Assembly (NCBI GenBank): GCA_031266775.1
Contig: JAISAQ010000061.1
Coordinates: 1-64,000 of the forward strand
Origin: Treponema sp.
GTDB taxonomy: Bacteria; Spirochaetota; Spirochaetia; Treponematales; Breznakiellaceae
DNA length: 64,000 bases
Direction of reading: 5' to 3'
Shown here in pieces: positions 55,597 through 62,493 of the stretch. The notes under the pieces were generated by a model that searched no databases, was not told where the DNA came from, and was given only the letters and a program-made list of their open reading frames with translations. The position numbers were made by a program, and so were the translations under genes. The first letter of the stretch is position 1; each line of letters opens with the position of its first letter.

Positions 55597-55621
55597 GGGT
55601 GGCATTTCAAAAATACCACCC
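55597..55621 (+). other. Intercistronic stem-loop after the binding-protein gene
   Basis: GGGTGGCATTT (55597-55607) and AAATACCACCC (55611-55621) pair over 11 bp with one mismatch. No T-run follows. Such stem-loops after binding-protein genes often stabilise the upstream mRNA and raise its level over the permeases. Confidence 0.65.
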
Positions 55622-55647
55622 TCTTGCATTTTAAAGGAGACCCAACC

Positions 55648-56547
55648 GTGAATTCAAAGCCATTTGGCAGATTAAGACTGCGGAATAACAGTCTTGGGTA
55701 CTGTCTGCTTATTCCCGCTACTTTACTCATCCTTGCAATCAGTATCTATCCGTTGATACGGGGGATTACTCTCGGTTTTATGAGTTACAGCATACGCCGT
55801 ATACGGGCGGCTGGATTTAACGGGATTGACAACTTTATCCGGATCTTGACAACCGACGCCGAATTCTACGGTACCTTGCTGTTCTCCTTTGGTTATGCCC
55901 TCGCAGTGGTGGTTCTGTCCTATGTGCTCGGCATGTGTTTCTCATTGCTTCTCAACCGGAACATAAAATTCCGGGGTTTTTTCCGCGCCATGATTCTTAT
56001 CCCGTGGATCATTCCCCCCGTGGTCGCCGCGACAAACTGGACCTGGCTCTTAAATGATCAGCTCGGATTTGTTAATCTTATGCTGCGCAAAGCAGGTTTT
56101 ATTGATAAACCAATACTCTTTCTGGCGGATCCCGTCCTGGCCCGCTTAACCGTCTGTTTTACCGGGGCGTGGAAATCATTTCCCTTTATGACAATAGTGC
56201 TCCTTTCCGGCATGCAGGGTATTCCCGACGAACTCTACGAATCGGCATCCATTGACGGCGCCGGTTTTTTCCGTTCCTTCCGCCATATCACGATACCCAT
56301 GCTAAAAAATGTTACCATGATCAGCACAGTCCTTATGTTTATATGGACCTTTAACAATTTCGAAAATATATACCTCCTGACCAAAGGCGGACCCGCAAAT
56401 GCAACCTTTGTTCTGCCCATCCTGTCCTACTACACGGCATTCTTCCGGTCCCAGCTTGGATATGCGTCGGCAATTTCCACCCTTATGCTGGGTGTGCTCC
56501 TGGTCCTCGCGCTAATCTATATGCGTATATTGCGGACAAGCAAATAA
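55648..56547 (+). CDS. Sugar ABC transporter permease (MalF/CUT1 type)
   Basis: A 299-residue inner membrane protein of about six helices: LGYCLLIPATLLILAISIYPLIRGITLGF first, and the EAA loop GIPDELYESASIDGAGFFRSFRHITIPML, which docks on the ATPase. I start it at GTG 55648 because GGAG lies 8 nt upstream; a TTG at 55624 would start inside the stem-loop flank. Overall it is a typical MalF-like partner of the next gene. Confidence 0.93.
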   Translation: MNSKPFGRLRLRNNSLGYCLLIPATLLILAISIYPLIRGITLGFMSYSIRRIRAAGFNGIDNFIRILTTDAEFYGTLLFSFGYALAVVVLSYVLGMCFSLLLNRNIKFRGFFRAMILIPWIIPPVVAATNWTWLLNDQLGFVNLMLRKAGFIDKPILFLADPVLARLTVCFTGAWKSFPFMTIVLLSGMQGIPDELYESASIDGAGFFRSFRHITIPMLKNVTMISTVLMFIWTFNNFENIYLLTKGGPANATFVLPILSYYTAFFRSQLGYASAISTLMLGVLLVLALIYMRILRTSK

Positions 56548-56558
56548 AGGAAGAATTT

Positions 56559-57395
56559 ATGAGGCTGAAAAACAGAAAAGCTGTTAAAAATATATTAACC
56601 TACCTTGGATTATTGCTGATAATTATTATTGTTGATTTTCCTTTTTTCCAGATGGTATCGGTTTCTTTTAAAACCAGGGCGGAGGCATTGGGAACTACAA
56701 CTTTTTTTCCCCGGCACATAAGTACCGATAATATTATCCGTGTATGGATGCAGACCGATTTTCCCCGTAATATCCTGAACAGTATTATTGTTGCGGTAGC
56801 TTCTACAGTATGTTGCATAATAATTGCGGTTATCGCCGGTTACGCCCTTTCCCGTTTCAAGGGTAAAGTATTTTCGGGATACGCTGTCCTGCTCCTTATG
56901 CTTCAGTTGTTTCCCGCTATACTATTGCTTATTCCTCTTTTTGTTATCTTTACCGGCCTGGGCCTCGTGGATACGCTGTTCGCCTGTGTTCTGGCATATA
57001 CCACGACAAACCTCGCCTTTTCAATCTGGATGATCAAGGGATTCATGGATTCTATTCCCTTTGATCTGGAAGAGGCGGGCATGATAGACGGATGTACCCA
57101 ATTCATGGCCTTTCTGCGGATCATCATTCCCATTTCCATGCCCGGTATATCCACCGTCGGGATCTTTACCTTTATCAACTCCTGGGGTGAGTATACCCTC
57201 GCCTCAATCCTTCTCAGGAGTGACAAGAATATCACGCTGACACTGGGGCTGCAAAAATTTGTGCTTCAGTTTACCGCTGATTGGCCCGCATTGATGACGG
57301 CTTCGTCAATCGCGACCATCCCTACAATCCTTTTTCTGGTATTCGCTCAGAAATACCTGATCCGCGGCATGTCTGCCGGGGCGGTAAAAGGATAA
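56559..57395 (+). CDS. Sugar ABC transporter permease (MalG/CUT1 type)
   Basis: A 278-residue permease. Its first helix is ILTYLGLLLIIIIVDFPFFQMVSVSF; the EAA loop is DSIPFDLEEAGMIDGCTQFMAFLRIIIPI, and the C-terminus FLVFAQKYLIRGMSAGAVKG is the usual MalG ending. AAGGAAG precedes the ATG. It forms the channel with the permease 11 bp upstream. Confidence 0.94.
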   Translation: MRLKNRKAVKNILTYLGLLLIIIIVDFPFFQMVSVSFKTRAEALGTTTFFPRHISTDNIIRVWMQTDFPRNILNSIIVAVASTVCCIIIAVIAGYALSRFKGKVFSGYAVLLLMLQLFPAILLLIPLFVIFTGLGLVDTLFACVLAYTTTNLAFSIWMIKGFMDSIPFDLEEAGMIDGCTQFMAFLRIIIPISMPGISTVGIFTFINSWGEYTLASILLRSDKNITLTLGLQKFVLQFTADWPALMTASSIATIPTILFLVFAQKYLIRGMSAGAVKG

Positions 57396-57434
57396 GGACA
57401 ATATTGTGAATATCCATGACATGAGGAGCCTGAC

Positions 57435-57491
57435 ATGAATAGTACCCATATCGATGCCCCGGTTCGGGCTTACGGGGTTGTAAGAACATGA
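57435..57491 (+). CDS. Possible 18-codon leader peptide ORF
   Basis: An ATG at 57435 with GAGGAG 8 nt upstream opens an 18-codon frame (MNSTHIDAPVRAYGVVRT) whose TGA overlaps the ATG of the zinc dehydrogenase gene (ATGA). The dehydrogenase has only a weak GGGG of its own, so coupling through this short frame could drive its translation. No product homology is recognisable; it may be incidental. Confidence 0.35.
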   Translation: MNSTHIDAPVRAYGVVRT

Positions 57492-58537
57492 AGGCCCTGG
57501 TAAAAGCCGCAAAAGGCGAAGGTAATATTGAGGTACGGGATGTCCCTGCTCCTAAAATAAAAAACCATGACGATGTGTTAATACGCATAAGCGCCGCCGG
57601 GGTATGCGGAACGGATCTGCATATCTATCATGATGAATTTCCCTATTGGCCGCCGGTGGTGCTGGGCCACGAATTCTCCGGCCTTGTAACCGAAACGGGT
57701 AACGGCGTTACACGGTTTAAGCTTGGGGATCGGGTCGTCGCGGAACCTCATACCCATTTCTGCGGAAAGTGTTATCTCTGCAGGTCCGGTAACATACAGC
57801 TCTGCCAGGAGAAACGTTCCCCCGGCTGGGGTATAGATGGCGCCTTTGCCGAATTTATCGTAATGCCGGAACTGTTTCTCCACCGTATCCCCGATATCCT
57901 AAGCGACGAGATTGCCGCTTTGGCGGAGCCTATGGCGATTGTGGTGACAGGGGTGCTTGAGCGGGGCAAGTCCTGCCCCGGCGATACGGTGGTAATCGTC
58001 GGCGCAGGTCCGATAGCATTGCTATCGGTAGCAGCGGTAAAAGCCGCAGGAGCAAAAGAAATATTTGTCCTGGGGACCAATGCGGATGAAGAGCAGCGTT
58101 TTCCGGCGGCCAAGTCCCTTGGAGCGGACAGGATCATCAATGTTATGAATACTGATGCTTCCGCAGCAATTCTTGAAGAAACCAGGGGTGTAGGGGCGGA
58201 TCATGTAATTGAGGCAAGCGGTTCCGCAGCGGGGGTGAATACGGCAGTGGAGGCGGCAAAAAAATGCGGCAGGATCACCGTACTGGGGCTGCCGGGGGAA
58301 GAAAAAATTCCCGTACCCTGGGGGGATATGGTAAAAAAAGCCCTGGATATCAGCTTTTGTTTTAGTTCAAGTGTATCTTCCTGGGAAAGGGCGATTTCGA
58401 TCCTTTCATCATCACCAGGCAATTTCAATGCGTTGATTTCACACCGCGCAAAGATTGATGACTGGAAAAAAGTTTTCACCGATATTGAGACCGGGAAGGC
58501 AATTAAAGTTTTGTTTGTTCCGGAAAGGATTAAATAA
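57488..58537 (+). CDS. Zinc-dependent medium-chain alcohol/sugar dehydrogenase
   Basis: A 349-residue MDR-family dehydrogenase, probably oxidising a sugar or polyol with NAD(P). Catalytic zinc ligands are Cys40 (AGVCGTD), His61 and Glu62 (GHEFSG); the structural zinc has four Cys (92, 95, 98, 106 in FCGKCYLCRSGNIQLC). Rossmann loop VVIVGAGPIALLS. It resembles sorbitol/threonine dehydrogenases. The stop overlaps the next dehydrogenase start by one base (TAATG). Part of the LacI-controlled catabolic block. Confidence 0.92.
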   Translation: MKALVKAAKGEGNIEVRDVPAPKIKNHDDVLIRISAAGVCGTDLHIYHDEFPYWPPVVLGHEFSGLVTETGNGVTRFKLGDRVVAEPHTHFCGKCYLCRSGNIQLCQEKRSPGWGIDGAFAEFIVMPELFLHRIPDILSDEIAALAEPMAIVVTGVLERGKSCPGDTVVIVGAGPIALLSVAAVKAAGAKEIFVLGTNADEEQRFPAAKSLGADRIINVMNTDASAAILEETRGVGADHVIEASGSAAGVNTAVEAAKKCGRITVLGLPGEEKIPVPWGDMVKKALDISFCFSSSVSSWERAISILSSSPGNFNALISHRAKIDDWKKVFTDIETGKAIKVLFVPERIK

Positions 58538-59592
58538 TGGCAGCCATGCAAGTAATTTCCGTTAACGCGCCCCATGATGTACAATTTATTGAAAGGGAGA
58601 TTAAACAACCCGGTCTTGGCGAGGTACTTGTCAAAGTCATGTCCGCCGGAATTTGCGGAACCGATGCGGATATCATTTCCGGGGATCTTATCTATTTTAA
58701 AAACGGAATGGCCTCTATGCCTATTGTGCCGGGACACGAGTGGTCAGGCCAAATCGTCGAATGTGGACCCGGGGTCCGAAACTTTGCGGTGGGAGATCGG
58801 GTAACCGGTGAATGTACCGTCGCCTGCGGTCACTGCAAATACTGCGTAGAAGGTTACACCAACATGTGTATTAACCGTACCGAAACCGGGGTGATGAACC
58901 GGGACGGCGGCTACGCCGAGTATATCACCTTTCCCGTAACCAGCCTGCACCAGTGTAATGGCCTGGAATATGATACCGGCGCCTGTGTGGAACCTGCCTG
59001 CATTGCCATGAGCGCCATAAAACGTTCGGGCATTACCCCCCGGGACAATGTACTCGTCATAGGCCCGGGCCCAATCGGGCTTATGGCCGCCCAAATCGTA
59101 AAAAAAATTTATCATGCCAACAAGGTCATCCTGTCCGGAACCCGGGACGATAGGCTGGCCCGGGCTTCGGGCTACGGTCTGGATGGGATTATCAATGTCC
59201 GGCGGGAGAATTTACCGGAGAAGGTCCGGGACAGTACCCGGGGGGAGATGATCGATGTGGTCATTGAAGCTGCCGGAGCTCCCTCTTCCTTTACGGATAT
59301 GGAAAAGATCCTTAACCCTGCCGGAAGAATATCCCTGCTCAGTTTTTTTGGATCCAAAGAAGTAAAATGCAACTGGGATTTTATCAGTACCAATAGTATT
59401 ACTGTTTATGGATCCCTCGGCAGTCCCGGTGTATGGCCTTTTGTAATCGCAAAACTGGAAAGCTGCGATATTGAGGTAGACAGTATTATCTCCCACCGGC
59501 TGCCCCTGAAAAGCCGGGAAGATTTTCTTAACGCTTTTTACCTTATGGAAGAACGCAGGGATAATGTATGCAAGGTGATACTCCATCCGTAA
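58537..59592 (+). CDS. Second zinc-dependent medium-chain dehydrogenase
   Basis: A 351-residue MDR enzyme, paralogous to its neighbour. Catalytic ligands Cys40 (AGICGTD), His67 and Glu68 (GHEWSG); structural zinc Cys 97, 100, 103, 111. Rossmann loop VLVIGPGPIGLMAAQ. The two enzymes differ clearly in the substrate lid (this one has SGDLIYFKNGM at 48-58), so they likely act on successive or different intermediates. AAAGGA precedes the ATG. A 171-bp gap follows before the SDR gene. Confidence 0.92.
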   Translation: MAAMQVISVNAPHDVQFIEREIKQPGLGEVLVKVMSAGICGTDADIISGDLIYFKNGMASMPIVPGHEWSGQIVECGPGVRNFAVGDRVTGECTVACGHCKYCVEGYTNMCINRTETGVMNRDGGYAEYITFPVTSLHQCNGLEYDTGACVEPACIAMSAIKRSGITPRDNVLVIGPGPIGLMAAQIVKKIYHANKVILSGTRDDRLARASGYGLDGIINVRRENLPEKVRDSTRGEMIDVVIEAAGAPSSFTDMEKILNPAGRISLLSFFGSKEVKCNWDFISTNSITVYGSLGSPGVWPFVIAKLESCDIEVDSIISHRLPLKSREDFLNAFYLMEERRDNVCKVILHP

Positions 59593-59763
59593 ACTATTCC
59601 GGAGGAAACCCTGAGCGGTGATTTTGGCGAAGCTTCCTGGTATGAAAAATATACCAAAATTCCGCTTGTGTTATCCCATAGGTACGGATAAAATAAAATT
59701 GGGAGTTTTGATATGGATGTTACATTGGGAACAAGTCATGAGGTGTCATAAGGAAAATCACAG
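59593..59763. other. Gap with decayed coding traces
   Basis: No convincing gene. Just after the stop of the dehydrogenase the same frame stays open (TIPEETLSGDFGEASWYEKY, then TKIPLVLSHRYG, then stop), which looks like real protein and may be a fragment of a lost gene. A GTG frame (59618-59767) with GGAGG upstream overlaps the SDR start but reads as less plausible protein. Either could couple translation to the SDR. Confidence 0.35.
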
Positions 59764-60564
59764 ATGAAAGGTTTACACGGAAAGGCCGCCGTCGTTACCG
59801 GCGGTTCCAGAGGGATCGGCAAGGCAGTGGTAGAACGTCTGCTTGAGGAAGGGGTAAGGGTTTTGTTCTGTGGCCGTAATGAAAAAACAGGTCTTGAAAC
59901 CCTCGCCGAATTGCAAAAAACATACGGTGATAAGGCCGCCTTTATAGCCGGTGATATGGAAGATAGAGATATGCCGGGTGTGCTTATTGCGAAGGGGAGA
60001 GATCTCTTTGGTGAATTGGATTTTTTGGTGAATAACGCCTTTCCCTTTACCGCAAAGGGCCTTGACGCAACTTATGAAGACTGGGTCCATACCTTCATGG
60101 CCGGACCTGCCGCCTATGCCCGGACGATAACGGAATTCGTTAAACAGCGGGAAAAGAAAGAGGGGGCTGTGGTATGTGTTTCCAGTATTTCCGGTCATAT
60201 TCCTCAGCCTAACCGCTGGACCTACAACGCCGCCAAGGGGGCTGTAAAGCAGCTGATCCGCTGCGCGGCTTTGGACCTTGCCCCTGCAATCCGGGTAAAT
60301 TGCATAAGTCCCGCATGGGTTAAGACCGGCGAAGTCCTCAAGGCAACCCCCAAGGGGACTTGGGAAAGTGTCCCCCAGGCGTGGAACGACTACCATATGC
60401 TGCAAAGACTCCAGGAACCGTCGGAGATAGCGGCGGTCATTGCCTATCTCCTGAGTGACGACGCCTCGGTGATAACCGGACACGACCTCTTCGCCGATTC
60501 AGGATACCTTGCCATGGGACCCGAAGGGCTCGGTAAGACCGCGAATTTCGCCGGCAGCACTTAA
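59764..60564 (+). CDS. Short-chain dehydrogenase/reductase
   Basis: A 266-residue classical SDR. TGGSRGIGKAV (NAD(P) site, residues 12-22), NNAF near 89 (Phe replaces the usual Gly), catalytic YNAAKGAVKQ and a C-terminus of SVITGHDLFADSGYLAMGPEG. Ala-Ala between Tyr and Lys is normal. The third member of the dehydrogenase set in this operon. AAGGA lies before the ATG. Confidence 0.92.
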   Translation: MKGLHGKAAVVTGGSRGIGKAVVERLLEEGVRVLFCGRNEKTGLETLAELQKTYGDKAAFIAGDMEDRDMPGVLIAKGRDLFGELDFLVNNAFPFTAKGLDATYEDWVHTFMAGPAAYARTITEFVKQREKKEGAVVCVSSISGHIPQPNRWTYNAAKGAVKQLIRCAALDLAPAIRVNCISPAWVKTGEVLKATPKGTWESVPQAWNDYHMLQRLQEPSEIAAVIAYLLSDDASVITGHDLFADSGYLAMGPEGLGKTANFAGST

Positions 60565-60600
60565 CATACGGTAATTATTTCGTTTAATGGAGAAAATTCT

Positions 60601-61254
60601 ATGAGTACTATTATCGATTTGACCGCTCCAATGTTTGACGGTGCTCCGACCATGCCCATGGATCCGAAAATGTCCCTGACCTGGCATTGTTCCCTGGATA
60701 CCTTGGGATACAACCTGTCCCGGCTCACCACTTCAACCCATCAGGGTACCCATATGGACGCGGCCAAACACTTTTATAAAGACGGCGAGTGTATTGATGA
60801 GGTATCCCTGGATCGCTGTATCGTGCGGGCGGTAAAGGCGGATCTGACCGGCAAAAAACCCGGAGACCCCATCGAACCTGCCGACCTGGAACCTTATGAA
60901 AAGTTTATAGGACAGGGTCCGGCCCGGGGGACCGGTATACTGCTCCATACAGGCTGGGACAAGAAGTTTCCGGATCAATCTTTCTTTTCGGGTTTTCCCT
61001 ATGTAACCAAAGGGTTGGCCGATTGGTTCACGGAAAAAAAAGCTGGCTTGGTGGGCATGGATATGCCCACCCCCAACGGTACCGACTGGAAATACGTCCA
61101 TATAAAAATGCTCGGCGCAGGAATTCTGATAGTGGAAGGTTTGGCCAACATGGAACGGCTTCCTTGGGACACCCTCTTTACCTTTTATTCCCTTCCCCTC
61201 AAATTACAGGGCCGGGACGGTTCGCCGGTCCGGGCTATCGCTATTGCAGATTGA
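60601..61254 (+). CDS. Cyclase-family metal-dependent hydrolase
   Basis: A 217-residue protein of the cyclase/kynurenine formamidase-like family. The metal motif is STHQGTHMDAAKHF (His47, His51, Asp53, His57), and the end region has GILIVEGLANMERL, typical of the family. Members hydrolyse amides or lactone-like ring bonds. Within a sugar-oxidising operon a role as a lactonase is an inference only. GGAG precedes the ATG. The gene lies 36 bp after the SDR gene. Confidence 0.9.
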   Translation: MSTIIDLTAPMFDGAPTMPMDPKMSLTWHCSLDTLGYNLSRLTTSTHQGTHMDAAKHFYKDGECIDEVSLDRCIVRAVKADLTGKKPGDPIEPADLEPYEKFIGQGPARGTGILLHTGWDKKFPDQSFFSGFPYVTKGLADWFTEKKAGLVGMDMPTPNGTDWKYVHIKMLGAGILIVEGLANMERLPWDTLFTFYSLPLKLQGRDGSPVRAIAIAD

Positions 61255-61338
61255 GTTTTTTTGCGGAAAGGTTGTGTTCCGTCTTGATGAGGTGTCCGGG
61301 GCAGGTCGTTTCAGGCAGAAAAAATGACGGAGAAAGCT

Positions 61339-62079
61339 ATGTTTATACTGGAAGGCAAGACCGCCCTCATTACCGGCGGAGCGGGAGGCATAGGCGCTGC
61401 CTGCGCCAAAATGTTTGCCCGGCACAGGATCGGCGCCCTGACACTTACCGACGTACGGAAGGAGAATCTGCTGCGGACTGCCGGGGAAATTGAAAAAGAA
61501 TGGGGGCTCGCCTGCATCTGCATTGACGCGGACATCCGCAAAGAAGAGGCCGACGCCGCTATGGTGGCGGAAGCGGCGGACAGGATGGGCCGGCTGGATA
61601 TTCTGGTAAATTGCGCCGGGATCTCCCGGATGGGCAGACTCTACGATGTAACCGGAGAACAGTGGGACTTTACCTTTGATATCAACGTAAAGGGCCTCTT
61701 TTTTGTCTGCCGGGAGGCCTTCAGAATAATGGAGAAACAGAAGAACGGCTGCATCATCAATCTGGCATCCCAGGCGGCCCGGGGAGGCGGCATAGTGGTC
61801 ACCCCCGACTACCCGTCCTCCAAGGCGGCGGTGCTTACCCTCACCAAGAGCCTCGCCAAGTCCGGCGCCCCGGCCGGCATCCGGGTCAACACCGTTTCTC
61901 CCGGCCTCATCGCCACGGAAATGACCGCAACATTTGGTTACGATCCGGCCTCCGTACCCCTGGGGCGGATCGGCAAGGGTGACGATGTGGCGGGGGCGGT
62001 GCTCTTTCTTGCCAGTGATTACGCTTCTTACATCACCGGGGCCTGTATTGATGTTAACGGCGGGATTGCCATGATCTAG
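61339..62079 (+). CDS. Short-chain dehydrogenase/reductase
   Basis: A 246-residue SDR of the FabG/glucose-dehydrogenase-like group. TGGAGGIGAACA, NCAGISRMG, catalytic YPSSKAAVLTLTK and the end DYASYITGACIDVNGGIAMI. I start it at 61339 because GGAG lies 9 nt upstream; an in-frame ATG at 61324 has no ribosome site. It ends the rightward operon, facing the mutarotase gene. Confidence 0.93.
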   Translation: MFILEGKTALITGGAGGIGAACAKMFARHRIGALTLTDVRKENLLRTAGEIEKEWGLACICIDADIRKEEADAAMVAEAADRMGRLDILVNCAGISRMGRLYDVTGEQWDFTFDINVKGLFFVCREAFRIMEKQKNGCIINLASQAARGGGIVVTPDYPSSKAAVLTLTKSLAKSGAPAGIRVNTVSPGLIATEMTATFGYDPASVPLGRIGKGDDVAGAVLFLASDYASYITGACIDVNGGIAMI

Positions 62080-62111
62080 GAGAAGGGAAGGCTTGGCGGA
62101 ATTCTGTTCCT

Positions 62112-62438
62112 TTATTCCAGGTAAAAAACTTCCCGCAGAAATTGCAGCCCCGTGTTGAGATTTTCATTCTCCATGGACACATCCAGCATTTTTGAGGTGA
62201 TGTTATTCCAGCGGATGCAGTCGGAGTCCTCCGTCATTTTTGCAAAAGCTTCGGCGGGATCACCGTCACATTCAAATTCGTAGAAAAATTGATTGCCGTT
62301 CTGAAATATGGAATAATTTTTTATTCCCGCCACCGAATGGGCCTTCATAATTTCCGGCCATGGATTAAGATGCATTTTTACATACTCTTCCACACATTCG
62401 GGTTTTACGTTCCACACCCAGGCGTATTTTTTGGACAT
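62112..62438 (-). CDS. rhaM: L-rhamnose mutarotase-like protein
   Basis: A 108-residue single-domain protein of the L-rhamnose mutarotase family (AWVWNVKPECVEEYVKMHLNPWPEIMKAHSVAGIKNYSIFQNGN, and the end LQFLREVFYLE). The enzyme interconverts alpha and beta L-rhamnose (or a related 6-deoxysugar such as L-fucose) in the cytoplasm. His29 or so and the Tyr/Trp pairs fit the active site. The ATG at 62438 has GGGAGGAGG in front; seven earlier codons are open but less likely. It lies 54 bp after the GH116-like gene on the same strand. Confidence 0.88.
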   Translation of the reverse strand: MSKKYAWVWNVKPECVEEYVKMHLNPWPEIMKAHSVAGIKNYSIFQNGNQFFYEFECDGDPAEAFAKMTEDSDCIRWNNITSKMLDVSMENENLNTGLQFLREVFYLE

Positions 62439-62469
62439 TTTCCTCCTCCCTTGAAACAATTCTGCAATA

Positions 62470-62493
62470 AGGGAACTTAACCGGAAGTTCCCT
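62470..62493. repeat. Palindrome between GH116-like and mutarotase genes
   Basis: AGGGAACTT (62470-62478) and AAGTTCCCT (62485-62493) are perfect 9-bp arms around AACCGG. The outer arms match the GGAACTT of the palindrome at 24664, so this may be a shortened member of the same family. The right arm overlaps the glycosidase stop. Confidence 0.6.
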
